The notes under the pieces were generated by a model. It was not told the origin of the DNA, did no database searches, and worked only from the letters and a program-made list of their open reading frames with translations. From the NCBI GenBank assembly GCA_030532895.1, contig JAUNKF010000014.1, positions 17,250 through 81,249 on the forward strand: a stretch of 64,000 nucleotides of DNA. The letters are read 5' to 3'. This DNA is from Lautropia sp. GTDB taxonomy: Bacteria > Pseudomonadota > Gammaproteobacteria > Burkholderiales > Burkholderiaceae_E. The position numbers and the translations under genes are program-made. This document shows, one piece after another, positions 8,530 through 17,312 of the stretch. Every line of letters begins with the position of its first letter. The first letter of the stretch is position 1.

Positions 8530-9684
8530 TCAGCTGATACGGCCGATCACGCCCTCGACCAGCCAGTTCATCCTTTGAAGGGCATCGTCCGACAAAGTGC
8601 CCGCCAGCTGACGAACCGTGCCATCATTGCCACGGATCACGCCCCCGAATACATGGCGCTCCCCCTTGATGAGCTGCTGGCGCACCTGTGCGAGCTGGCG
8701 GCGAACGGCCTGCGAGACATTGCCCGAGACCACATCCAGGTTGACCATGCCATCCTTCAGGCCGCCCCAGGTTCGATCGGCGGCCCAGCTGCCATTCAGC
8801 ACCGCCTGCGTGCGGTTCAGATAATAGGCGTCCCAGTCGGGCAATACCGAGCCAAGCAACAGGCCCGATGGCAGCAGCTTGGCGTAGTTGGCCTGAAAGC
8901 CGATGAATTTGAGCTTGCGGTCACGCGCCACCTCGGCCACGGCCACCGTGTCGGTATGATGGGTGAAGACATCGGCCTTTTGAGACAACAGGGTGTAGGC
9001 CGCATCCCGCTCCCGCGCCGGATCACGCCAACTGTTCGTCCAGATCACACGCACCGTGGCCTTGGGGTTCACGGCACGTGCCCCCAGGGTGTAGGCGTTG
9101 ATGCCCTGCAGCACCTCGGCCACCGGCACGGGTGCCACATAGGCCAGCACCCCCTGCTTGCTGGCATGCGCAGCCAGCATGCCGGCCAGATAGCGTGCCT
9201 CATAGAAACGGGCGTTGTAGGTGCCCACGTTGTCGGCTGTCTTGAAGCCGGCATGGCTTTCAAAATGCACCCCCGGAAAATCCCGAGCCACGCGGATGAT
9301 GGGATCCATGAAGCCATAGGCCGTGCCAAAGATCAACGAACAACCATCGGCACACATCTGCCGCAGCACGCGGTCGGCATCCTGGCCTTCGGCCACCTGC
9401 TCGGCCGGCACCAGCTGCACCTTGTTGCCCAAGCGCTTCTTCAAGAAGGCGGCGCTCTGCGCATGACGGGCGCTGCCGCCATAACCTTCCATGCGTGCAT
9501 CATAGACGAAGCCGATCTTGAGCGGCTTTGGGGCAGTGCCGCCTTTCGCCGCACCGGCGATGGCCTTGCCCGCCTCACGGGCGGGCGCCTGGCCCTGAGC
9601 CAACGCGGCCTCATTCAACCAGAAGGACGACAGAAAGCCACTGCCAGCAGCCAGCAAAAGGCGACGACGGGTCAGATCAGACAT
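8530..9684 (-). CDS. BMP-family substrate-binding protein, Tat-type signal
   Basis: A periplasmic binding protein of the basic-membrane-protein (PnrA/Med) family, which usually serves nucleoside-type ABC importers. The N-terminus MSDLTRRRLLLAAGSGF has a twin-arginine-like motif followed by a hydrophobic stretch and ALAQG as a likely cleavage region. The mature part has the family pattern KIGFVYDARMEGYGGSARHA and FGTAYGFMDP. At 384 aa it is family-sized. The frame extends upstream to a TTG, but the Tat motif argues for the ATG at 9684. It lies 100 bases downstream of a second BMP gene. No permease or ATPase gene is adjacent, so the transporter partner is unknown. Confidence 0.8.
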   Translation of the reverse strand: MSDLTRRRLLLAAGSGFLSSFWLNEAALAQGQAPAREAGKAIAGAAKGGTAPKPLKIGFVYDARMEGYGGSARHAQSAAFLKKRLGNKVQLVPAEQVAEGQDADRVLRQMCADGCSLIFGTAYGFMDPIIRVARDFPGVHFESHAGFKTADNVGTYNARFYEARYLAGMLAAHASKQGVLAYVAPVPVAEVLQGINAYTLGARAVNPKATVRVIWTNSWRDPARERDAAYTLLSQKADVFTHHTDTVAVAEVARDRKLKFIGFQANYAKLLPSGLLLGSVLPDWDAYYLNRTQAVLNGSWAADRTWGGLKDGMVNLDVVSGNVSQAVRRQLAQVRQQLIKGERHVFGGVIRGNDGTVRQLAGTLSDDALQRMNWLVEGVIGRIS

Positions 9685-9784
9685 CTCGTGATGCGAAAGG
9701 ATGGAGACAACCAAAAATCATACTGGAGGCAGGGTATTACTGCATGTAAATTGCCACAGTTTGTTTTGGCAGCATCCGGCTCGC

Positions 9785-11155
9785 TCAACGTCCGGCCGGC
9801 ACCTGCCCCTCGACGCCTTTCACATAGGTCATCAAACCGGCCAGAAAACGATCATCGGCCACCTTGTTTCGCGCGAGCAGCTCACGGTCATCCGATGAAA
9901 CGATCGGCCCTCGCCAGATCTGCAGCTTGCCGGCAGCCAATGCCTTCTTTCGCTCGGCCACCTGGGCACGTACATCAGGGGGCAGCTTGTCGGACAGCTC
10001 GATCAGGTCGACACTCCCTTCCTTCACGCCCCCCCAACTTGGCGTGGCCTTCCAGCGCCGGTTCAACAACTGCTGCGTACTCTGTTGATAGTGCGTGCCC
10101 CACTGAAACACCACCGACCCCAGATGCGCCTTCGATGAAGCCATGCGCCGATCGGTGGCCCAGCCGAACACATACTTGCCGGCCCGTTCGGCCACCTTCA
10201 TCGGATTGGCCGAACCGGTCATGGGCAGCAGCACGTCTGCACCACTGTCGATCAGCGATTGGGCCGCCTCGGTCTCACGAACCGGATCGAGCCAGGCGTT
10301 GACCCAGGCCACTTTCACCCGCACGGCAGGATTGACCGATTGTGCGCCCAGCGCATAGGCATCGATGTTGCGAATGACTTCGGGCACCGGCACCGAAGCG
10401 ATGAAACCGAGCGTGTCGGTCTTGGTCATCCGGCCTGCAACCACACCGGCCAGATAGGCACCTTCATAGGCACGCACATCATAAAAGCGCAAGTTGTCGG
10501 GCAGTGAGCCATTGGTGCCCGACAGCGGCGGCTGGCCCAGCACCTCCCAGCGAACCTTCGGAAATTCACCGGCCAGGCGTTGCACCACGTTGCGATAGGC
10601 GACATTGGTGGCAAAGATCAGCACATGCCCTTGAGCCACCAGCTCCCGAAACACCTGCTCGGCCTCGGCCTCGGGCACGTTTTCCCGAAGCGTGGCATAG
10701 ACCTTGCCATCCTGCGCCTCGACCAGTGCCTTGCGGCCCGCCTCGTGGGCTTCGGCGCGTGCGCTCTTGTCGATGGCGCTGACCGAGACAAATGCCACTT
10801 TCAATGCATCGTCGGGGATTGTCGGCGCACCATCTCCCGAGCCTTGTACCGCCTGCCCGGCCTTCGCCTGTTCGGCCGAAGCAGCAGCGCGCTGGCCAGT
10901 CTTGTCGCCCTCGCGCCCCGTGGCCGATGGGCGTGCATCGGTGGTATCGACAGCCCTTCCGTCAGACACGCTTGCCCCGGCAGCCGCCGCCGAGCCAGAC
11001 GACACCGGGCTGCCACTCGCCCCCCCTGCGCCAGACGACGACAACGCAGCCCCCGGTGAGATCAGCGAGGCGCCCCGATCACAGGCAGCCAATGCCAACA
11101 TCAACGCTGCTGCCACGGGCAATGCCCTGAGCTGAATGCCACGACTGCCAAGCAT
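9785..11155 (-). CDS. BMP-family substrate-binding lipoprotein
   Basis: A second BMP/PnrA-like binding protein of about 456 aa. It starts MLGSRGIQLRALPVAAALML and ends its signal with the lipobox ALAAC, so it should be lipid-anchored. A Ser/Ala/Gly-rich linker of about 80 residues precedes the binding domain (VAFVSVSAIDKSARAEAHEA, then LIFATNVAYRN). It resembles the next gene throughout, for example VPVPEVIRNIDAYALGAQSV against VPVAEVLQGINAYTLGARAV, so the pair is probably an old duplication. A start at 11176 is possible but has no ribosome-binding site. GGAGAGG lies 12 bases before 11155. Confidence 0.8.
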   Translation of the reverse strand: MLGSRGIQLRALPVAAALMLALAACDRGASLISPGAALSSSGAGGASGSPVSSGSAAAAGASVSDGRAVDTTDARPSATGREGDKTGQRAAASAEQAKAGQAVQGSGDGAPTIPDDALKVAFVSVSAIDKSARAEAHEAGRKALVEAQDGKVYATLRENVPEAEAEQVFRELVAQGHVLIFATNVAYRNVVQRLAGEFPKVRWEVLGQPPLSGTNGSLPDNLRFYDVRAYEGAYLAGVVAGRMTKTDTLGFIASVPVPEVIRNIDAYALGAQSVNPAVRVKVAWVNAWLDPVRETEAAQSLIDSGADVLLPMTGSANPMKVAERAGKYVFGWATDRRMASSKAHLGSVVFQWGTHYQQSTQQLLNRRWKATPSWGGVKEGSVDLIELSDKLPPDVRAQVAERKKALAAGKLQIWRGPIVSSDDRELLARNKVADDRFLAGLMTYVKGVEGQVPAGR

Positions 11156-11200
11156 GGGTGTCAAGAACCTCTCCATACACCGAACGGGAAAATGGTGAAA

Positions 11201-11228
11201 GCCGCAATTTTATCAGCGGCGTTTTTTT
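11201..11228. terminator. small hairpin with T7 run
   Basis: GCCGC / GCGGC stem with a 10-base loop, followed on the plus strand by a T7 run. It lies between the lipoate-ligase-like gene and the BMP lipoprotein, both on the minus strand, where only three T residues follow. Function is therefore uncertain. Confidence 0.35.
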
Positions 11229-11244
11229 ACCACTGAGGAACCCT

Positions 11245-12024
11245 TCACAGCACTCGACCGTCCGGCATCCCCACTTCCCTGATCGGCGCCAACCTGGGCC
11301 GCAGCAGGGCGAGAAACCGCTCATCCGGCACCGGCTCGGGCAGAAGCTCACTCAAACCCACGGTGGTTTGGGCCAGCACCTCAGCCCCCGCCAGATCCTC
11401 CCCGAGCCGCTCGGCCAGACGCAACCAGGGCGACGGGCGCATCAGCACCCCCAGGGCAAGCAACACACCATGGCGCGTGCGCCGCTGCGCAAAGCCGATC
11501 AGCTTGCGCCAACGCACTGCCCCTTCCTCACTCCCCCGCTCATCACGCACGACCACCTCCCACGGTGCCACCCCGGCAAAGCAGGCCCAGCCCAGCTCGG
11601 GCGGTGCGGCAATCCGCTCGGCCGGAGGCATGGCGCGAGCCTTCACGCCCAGCTCGGCCAACACCGCCACCATCACCTCACCGAGCCAGCGATAACTGTC
11701 GGCAACAGAGACCGAGGTCACCCGGGGATCATCCGGCGGCAACACGATCGAGGCACTCAGGAGCCACGGCCCCACCAGCACGGCCCCGCCACCGGCCCCC
11801 CGTTTGACGAGGGGCAGCAAGCCCTCGCCCTCGGGCAGCACCAGACGATGCTGCGAACGCCCCAGCACGACGGCCGGCTCACGGTAACGCCACACCCGCC
11901 AATGTGCGTCCGTCACCGTTTGAGCCAGCGCCGCCTCGTTCCAGCGCTGCTCTCGCACCGCATCGATCCAGCCCTCGGACAAGCCCTCATCGTCGGACGA
12001 GTGCGCTTCATTCAGTTTCTGCAT
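11245..12024 (-). CDS. lipoate-protein ligase A family protein
   Basis: A BPL/LplA/LipB-fold protein of 259 aa, expected to attach lipoate or octanoate to carrier domains. Visible family features are VVLGRSQ, the Gly-rich VKRGAGGGAVLVGPWLLS (the usual RR.SGGG.V segment), and RKLIGFAQRRTRHGVLL, which contains the lysine equivalent to the catalytic Lys of LplA. The substrate could be lipoate, octanoate or another small acid. It is divergent from cysK across 196 bases that include a copy of the dispersed repeat. Confidence 0.75.
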   Translation of the reverse strand: MQKLNEAHSSDDEGLSEGWIDAVREQRWNEAALAQTVTDAHWRVWRYREPAVVLGRSQHRLVLPEGEGLLPLVKRGAGGGAVLVGPWLLSASIVLPPDDPRVTSVSVADSYRWLGEVMVAVLAELGVKARAMPPAERIAAPPELGWACFAGVAPWEVVVRDERGSEEGAVRWRKLIGFAQRRTRHGVLLALGVLMRPSPWLRLAERLGEDLAGAEVLAQTTVGLSELLPEPVPDERFLALLRPRLAPIREVGMPDGRVL

Positions 12025-12130
12025 AAGGTTCTACCCCCAAGGACGCACATCATGCCCGAAAATGCGCCATCGGGTGAGCTTGGTCAGACACGTGTGGGAA
12101 CGCGTCAACGCGTCTCATGGCTTTGACGCC

Positions 12131-12156
12131 TGTCATGCACTGACTCGTCCCCGCGA
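12131..12156 (+). repeat. dispersed intergenic repeat, copy 2
   Basis: TGTCATGCACTGACTCGTCC followed by CCGCGA, a close match to copy 1. It lies in the divergent gap before cysK. Confidence 0.6.
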
Positions 12157-12220
12157 AAACCCCGGTCCCCCCCACCGCGGGTTAACATGAACACCATCTC
12201 AGACAAGGACTCGTTGATTC

Positions 12221-13138
12221 ATGAAAGTCGACAACATTCTGGCCACTATCGGCAACACCCCCCACGTCCGCATCAACAAGCTCTTTCCGGCCGACCAGGA
12301 AGTCTGGGTGAAGTCCGAGCGTAGCAACCCCGGTGGTTCGATCAAGGATCGGATCGCGCTCTCGATGATCGAAGCGGCCGAGCGTGAGGGCAAACTCAAG
12401 CCCGGCAGCACCATCATCGAGCCGACCTCCGGCAATACCGGGGTGGGTCTGGCGATGGTGGCAGCGGTGAAAGGCTATCCGCTGATCCTCGTGATGCCCG
12501 AGTCGATGTCGCTGGAGCGCCGACGCCTGATGCTGGCCTACGGCGCCCGCTTCGAGCTGACCCCGCGCGAGCGTGGGATGACCGGTGCCATCGAACGCGC
12601 CCGTGAGCTGCTGGCCGAAACACCCGATGCCTGGATGCCGCAGCAGTTCGAGAATCCGGCCAACGTCGAGGCCCACGTCAAGACCACGGCCCAGGAAATC
12701 CTGGCAGACTTCCCCGAGGGGCTGGACGTGCTGATCACCGGCGTGGGCACCGGCGGACACCTGTCGGGTGTGGCCAGCGTGCTGAAGAAGGCATGGCCCA
12801 ACTTGAAGGTTTTTGCGGTCGAACCCGCCGCCTCCCCCGTCATCTCGGGTGGCAAACCATCGCCCCACCCGATTCAGGGCATTGGTGCAGGCTTCATCCC
12901 GAAAAACCTGGACACCAGCCTGCTGGATGGCGTGATCACGGTGGATGGTGAAGATGCCAAGCGCTTTGCACGAGAGGCCGCCAGCCGTGAAGGGCTGCTC
13001 GTCGGCATCTCCTCGGGCGCCACGCTCGCCGCCATCTCGCAGAAGCTGCCCGAGCTGCCCAAGGGTAGCCGCGTGCTGGGCTTCAACTACGACACGGGCG
13101 AGCGCTACCTGTCGATCGACGGCTTCCTGCCGGCCTGA
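12221..13138 (+). CDS. cysK: cysteine synthase (O-acetylserine sulfhydrylase)
   Basis: A PLP enzyme that makes cysteine from O-acetylserine and sulfide. Lys42 in [13 protein letters not shown] is the Schiff-base residue. [13 protein letters not shown] is the substrate loop, and [15 protein letters not shown] binds the cofactor phosphate. At 305 aa it is full length. The N-terminus [20 protein letters not shown] fits the CysK branch better than CysM. AAGGA lies about ten bases before the ATG. The next gene, facing it from the opposite strand, encodes a putative sulfite/sulfoacetate exporter. Confidence 0.93.
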   Translation: MKVDNILATIGNTPHVRINKLFPADQEVWVKSERSNPGGSIKDRIALSMIEAAEREGKLKPGSTIIEPTSGNTGVGLAMVAAVKGYPLILVMPESMSLERRRLMLAYGARFELTPRERGMTGAIERARELLAETPDAWMPQQFENPANVEAHVKTTAQEILADFPEGLDVLITGVGTGGHLSGVASVLKKAWPNLKVFAVEPAASPVISGGKPSPHPIQGIGAGFIPKNLDTSLLDGVITVDGEDAKRFAREAASREGLLVGISSGATLAAISQKLPELPKGSRVLGFNYDTGERYLSIDGFLPA

Positions 13139-13146
13139 GATCCGTC

Positions 13147-13158
13147 GCCGCATGCGGC
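13147..13158. terminator. short palindrome between convergent genes
   Basis: A perfect 12-base palindrome GCCGCATGCGGC sits in the 23-base gap between the cysK stop and the TauE stop. It is a weak candidate for a bidirectional terminator. Confidence 0.25.
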
Positions 13159-13161
13159 ATG

Positions 13162-13977
13162 TCAGTCGCCGCGTGCCGCACGATAGAGCATGTAGGCAGC
13201 CAGACTGAAGAGCAGCAGCGCAAACACGCGCTTCAGTTGCCCCACCGGCAGCCGGTGGGCCAGCGACGCCCCCACAGGGGCGAACAGCATGCTCATCGGC
13301 ACGATGGTGAACAGGGCTTGCAGGTTGATGTAGGCAAAACCGCCTCCTGGCACCTGCTGCCACCAACCCACGAGCAAATAGCCGACGATGCCGGCCAGCG
13401 CAATCGGAAACCCGCAGGCTGCACTGGTGGCGATGGCCTGAGAAAACGGCACCCCCCGGTTGCTCAGAAAGGGCACCGTGATGAAGCCACCTCCCGCGCC
13501 CAGCAAGGCGCTGAGGCCGCCGATCATCCCGCCGGCCCCGACCAGGCCCATGGTGCCCGGCAACCGGCCCGTGGGTGCTGGCGCATGTTTGGCAGCACCG
13601 CGCAACATCTTCCACGCCGTCCAGGAGATGAAGACGCCAAAGATGGCGGCCAGCACTCGCCCTGGCAGATGACCGACGATGCGCGCCCCCAGCAGACTGC
13701 CCAACAGGATACCGGGCGCCAGCGAACGCACCAGCTGCCACTGCACGGCACCACGACGATGATGCGCCCGGACGCTGGACAAGGATGTGAACAGGATGGT
13801 CGCCAGCGAGGTGGCCAAGGCCATCTGCACCACCCGCTCCGGCGCAAAGCCCTCCCGGTCAAAGATCATGACCAGGAAAGGCACCATCACCATGCCACCT
13901 CCGATACCGAGCAGGCCCGCCAGAAAACCGGCACCAGCCCCCATCGAGAGCAGCATCAGCAAAGTCGATGTCTCCAT
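13162..13977 (-). CDS. TauE/SafE family permease
   Basis: A 271-aa polytopic inner-membrane protein. It starts with the family-type glycine-rich first helix (GAGAGFLAGLLGIGGGMVMV) and repeats that pattern in the second half (LLGAGGGFITVPFL), as expected for the two-repeat TauE/SafE fold. Members export or import sulfite, sulfoacetate or similar anions. The position tail-to-tail with cysK is consistent with sulfur metabolism but does not prove it. The substrate cannot be read from the sequence. Confidence 0.85.
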   Translation of the reverse strand: METSTLLMLLSMGAGAGFLAGLLGIGGGMVMVPFLVMIFDREGFAPERVVQMALATSLATILFTSLSSVRAHHRRGAVQWQLVRSLAPGILLGSLLGARIVGHLPGRVLAAIFGVFISWTAWKMLRGAAKHAPAPTGRLPGTMGLVGAGGMIGGLSALLGAGGGFITVPFLSNRGVPFSQAIATSAACGFPIALAGIVGYLLVGWWQQVPGGGFAYINLQALFTIVPMSMLFAPVGASLAHRLPVGQLKRVFALLLFSLAAYMLYRAARGD

Positions 13978-14001
13978 CCGAAGCTCGATCCGCGCAACTG
14001 A

Positions 14002-15198
14002 TCAGCGGAACAGATCGGCCACGGCCTGATCCGGCGTGCCATCGAGCGGCTTGTCGGTGGCCAGATGCGTGGCCAGCCGCTGCAGGAACTTCAGGCAATC
14101 GACCATCTGGCTGATCTCGACCGACTCATTGGCCATGTGCGAACACTTCACATCACCAGGCCCGCAGCTCACGGTCGGGATCCCGATCGTCTCCAGCACC
14201 CCGCCCTCACAGCCGAAGCCCGTGCGGTAAGGCTCGTGGTCATCCACCAACGCCACGAGCATCCGGGTGAGCGCCTGATTGTGCCGCCCCGTCAGCCCTG
14301 GCACGTTGCGCAGCGGCTTGAACTCGATGCTGCAGGCCGGATCCACGGCCTGCATCTCGGCCTGCAAGCCCTCACAGAAGCCTTGAATCTCGTCGATCAG
14401 CGCGCCTGCATCCTCTCCGGGCAAGGCGCGGATCTCGATCGGAAACTCGCACTGATCGGCCAGAATGTTGGCTGCATGCCCGCCACTGATGCGCCCCACA
14501 TGCACGCTGGTGTGCGGATACTCGAAAGCCTCATCCCGGACCGCCTCCAGCCGCTTTTGAAGACCGCAGGCGTGATGGATGATGCGCGCGGCAACCTCCA
14601 CGGCCGAGACCCCCTCATGGCGGTGCGAGGAATGCACCTCCTTGCCCTTGACCGTCACCCGCCAGATGGCCGTGCCCTTGTCAGCCGTGACAACCCGCAT
14701 CAGCGTCGGGCCCCCCACGATGGCAGCCGCCGGCAGCACCGGCAAGGTCTTCAAGTGCTCGGACAACACCACCATGCCCTTCATGTCGGTTTCACCGTTG
14801 TAGGAAATGGCCAGATGCACCGGCTTTTTCAGCGCAGCCTGCTGGAAGAACGGCACGGCCGCCAGACAGCAGGCGATCCAGCCTTTGCTGTCGACCGCCC
14901 CCCGTCCATACAGGCGCCCTTCATGGTTGATCAGCCGGAAGGGCTCGGTCTCCCAGGCTTCATCCAGCACCGGTGCCGCGTCGGCATGGCCCGCCAGGAT
15001 GATGCCTGGCACATTGGCCGGCCCGATGGTGGCAAAGAGATTGAACTTGCCGGCCTCTTCGCCCGGCTGCACGTGAACTTCCACGCCCTGGCGGGTGAGG
15101 CGCTCGGCCACCCAATCGATCAGGGCACGGTTACTGCGCTGGCTGGTGGTGTCAAAACCAACCAACGTCCTCAAGATGTCGATGCTTTCGTCCTGCAT
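14002..15198 (-). CDS. argE: M20-family acetylornithine deacetylase homologue lacking active-site Glu residues
   Basis: It aligns along its length (398 aa) with ArgE of the M20 metallopeptidase family, which removes acetyl from N-acetylornithine in arginine synthesis. Metal ligands His71 and Asp73 (GHADAAP), Asp103 (GRGAVDSKG) and the late His (KCSHMANES) are kept. Two expected residues are not. The DEE segment carrying the catalytic base reads NGE (Gly135-Glu136), and the GEPT segment carrying a metal-ligand Glu reads GGPT (Gly163). It may be an inactive or re-purposed paralogue, or the deviation may be an error in the sequence. The frame itself is intact. Confidence 0.8.
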   Translation of the reverse strand: MQDESIDILRTLVGFDTTSQRSNRALIDWVAERLTRQGVEVHVQPGEEAGKFNLFATIGPANVPGIILAGHADAAPVLDEAWETEPFRLINHEGRLYGRGAVDSKGWIACCLAAVPFFQQAALKKPVHLAISYNGETDMKGMVVLSEHLKTLPVLPAAAIVGGPTLMRVVTADKGTAIWRVTVKGKEVHSSHRHEGVSAVEVAARIIHHACGLQKRLEAVRDEAFEYPHTSVHVGRISGGHAANILADQCEFPIEIRALPGEDAGALIDEIQGFCEGLQAEMQAVDPACSIEFKPLRNVPGLTGRHNQALTRMLVALVDDHEPYRTGFGCEGGVLETIGIPTVSCGPGDVKCSHMANESVEISQMVDCLKFLQRLATHLATDKPLDGTPDQAVADLFR

Positions 15199-15475
15199 GG
15201 CTTCCTGTCGGATAAGAGGAGAAAAAAATCCAGCAAATCGACAGGCAGTCTAGCAGAGCGCCGTCCATTGCCAAGGCAGGCTGCCACAGCCAGACGGACA
15301 GGGCTTTCCCTGAGCGGCTGCTGCCCACCTGGCTCACGGCCCAAAACACCAGCCGGGTGCAGCTCACGCTGCACCAAGGCCCATCGAAGGGAACACGTCC
15401 TCAGCACAGCCCTTTGGACAGCCCGCCGGCAGGCAGGCAACGGCCAAACACGGTGCCTCGACGGCCGCCCTCCGC

Positions 15476-16159
15476 TCAGGAACGAACCAGTGCGATCCGG
15501 GCAGCCGCCTCTTCCACCTCGGGCTGCGAGGCGGCCGGCGTGGCTTCCTTCTGCCGCGGAAAAGCAGGCACGGCCACCGTTTTGTCCGTCTCCGTCGCAC
15601 GGTGACCGCCCGGCATCGAGGTCAAGGTCGAGCGCATGCCGAACATCGACACGGGGGGCAGGTTGCGAGCGACCGTGAACAGGCGCTCGCTCATCACCCC
15701 GCGATCCTGCATGCCGTCGAAGAAACGGGCGCTCATGCGATGTGGCAGGTAACGCATCTGCATCACGTACCCCCCGTTTCGACAGAGACCGGTAAAAAAC
15801 CGGGCAATCTCATCGGAATAGAAGGCGCCTGCCGTCGGAATGAAAGAGGCCAGCAGCACCCGCTTGTCGCTCAGCTCGGGATGATGTTCGTAGAGGGACT
15901 GGATGAAATCCGTCACCACGCGGGCCGACGGGTGGCGCTGGTGAAAGCGGTTCGCAAACTCACGCTCACACTCGAAGAGGATCGCATCAGGATGATGCTG
16001 GTAAATGCGGGAGGCCACCACGCCACTGCCGATGCCCGCCACCACGACCTGATCGAAACCGGGCGCCAGACGGGAAACCTCGCGGGCGGCGCGTTGCCCG
16101 AAAACGGGAGAGGAGGGGCAGACACTGCCCGTGACAGAAAATCGCTTCAGATAGCTCAT
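15476..16159 (-). CDS. SAM-dependent methyltransferase, PmtA-like
   Basis: A protein of about 227 aa. The start YLKRFSVTGSVCPSSPVFGQ matches the opening of phospholipid N-methyltransferase-like proteins. VVVAGIGSGVVASRI stands where motif I of a class I methyltransferase is expected, followed by an acidic residue (FECE) for the SAM ribose. The family methylates phosphatidylethanolamine or related lipids. The last 55 residues or so are low complexity and probably not part of the fold. A start at 16189 is equally possible, and neither has a clear ribosome-binding site. Confidence 0.6.
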   Translation of the reverse strand: MSYLKRFSVTGSVCPSSPVFGQRAAREVSRLAPGFDQVVVAGIGSGVVASRIYQHHPDAILFECEREFANRFHQRHPSARVVTDFIQSLYEHHPELSDKRVLLASFIPTAGAFYSDEIARFFTGLCRNGGYVMQMRYLPHRMSARFFDGMQDRGVMSERLFTVARNLPPVSMFGMRSTLTSMPGGHRATETDKTVAVPAFPRQKEATPAASQPEVEEAAARIALVRS

Positions 16160-16189
16160 GAGGAAACTCGATCGGATCGCGGCCACCAT

Positions 16190-16553
16190 GCCACCGTCCG
16201 CTGTCTCGATACTGACGTACAGCTGCCCGTCAGGTTTCAGAACATGTTGTCAGCCTTGCCCTGGTACGCGGGGTGGCAGACATCACCTCCCCCATGCCAG
16301 TCGAACATCGCGCATCTGCAGGCGGGACAAAAGGCCCAGCCGACGGAAAGCAGCCTTCGGCGCCCCGTCAGCAGGGGGCGTCGCGTTCATCAGACAGCCG
16401 ACTTGACTCGTGAGATGGTAGCGGAATGCGGCCCGTCCAAGGAAATTGGCCCGACAGAGGCTTCGGACAAGCCTCCAAAGTCAGCTTGACCGCCTTTACT
16501 GTAGTATTAGTCTGAAGAAAGCTCAGAGAACCGATGTTCGCCTCTTCACGCTC
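16190..16553. other. intergenic region before ompR
   Basis: About 360 bases between divergent genes. No gene is supported. A TTGACC at 16486-16491 resembles a -35 box, but no -10 box lies at a proper distance from it. Confidence 0.4.
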
Positions 16554-17291
16554 ATGGACACACAGCAGCCCACGCAAGACACCCCCGACCATGTTCTGGT
16601 GGTGGATGACGACGCCGAAATCCGTACCCTGCTCGCCGAATACTTGAGCCAGAACGGCATGCGGGTCACCGTCGCTCGCGACGCCGCCGAAATGCGCCAG
16701 GCTTTCGATGCCGAAAAGCCGGATCTCATCATCCTCGACGTGATGATGCCGGGCGAAGACGGTCTCACCGTCTGCCGTGAGCTTCGCTCCCGCTCGAACG
16801 TTCCCGTCATCATGCTGACCGCCCGTGCCGACGAGGTCGACCGCATCATCGGCATCGAGATGGGCGCTGACGACTACCTGGGCAAGCCTTTCAGCCCACG
16901 CGAACTGCTGGCCCGCATCAAAGGCGTGCTGCGCCGTACCCGTACCCTGCCCCCCACACTCGGCGATGCCCAACAGGTTCGCTTTGCCGGCTGGACACTC
17001 GATTCCGGCGCCCGTCACCTGATCTCGCCGGACAACGTGATCGTCCCGCTCTCCGGGGCTGAATACCGGCTGCTCGCCGTCCTGATCCAGCACCCCAACC
17101 GGGTACTCGACCGCAACGCGCTGATGGATCTGACACTTGGGCGTGAAGCCACCCCCTTCGATCGCAGCATCGACGTACAGATCAGCCGTCTTCGTAACCG
17201 GCTCAACGACGACGCGCGTGAGCCGCGCATCATCAAAACCATTCGCAACGAGGGCTACATCCTGGCAGCCCACGTCGAACGGGTCTGCTGA
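16554..17291 (+). CDS. ompR: OmpR-family response regulator
   Basis: A 245-aa transcription regulator. The receiver domain has the acidic pair VVDDD near residue 18, the phospho-acceptor Asp62 (LIILDVMMPGEDG) and the conserved Lys in YLGKPF. The C-terminal winged helix ends with the recognition segment SIDVQISRLRNRLNDD and IIKTIRNEGYIL. The next gene, 21 bases on, is its sensor kinase. Similar pairs in betaproteobacteria are called OmpR/EnvZ or RisA/RisS and respond to osmolarity or acid. I cannot tell which signal applies here. Confidence 0.9.
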   Translation: MDTQQPTQDTPDHVLVVDDDAEIRTLLAEYLSQNGMRVTVARDAAEMRQAFDAEKPDLIILDVMMPGEDGLTVCRELRSRSNVPVIMLTARADEVDRIIGIEMGADDYLGKPFSPRELLARIKGVLRRTRTLPPTLGDAQQVRFAGWTLDSGARHLISPDNVIVPLSGAEYRLLAVLIQHPNRVLDRNALMDLTLGREATPFDRSIDVQISRLRNRLNDDAREPRIIKTIRNEGYILAAHVERVC

Positions 17292-17312
17292 TCCGGCACG
17301 CACTCGCCCTGC

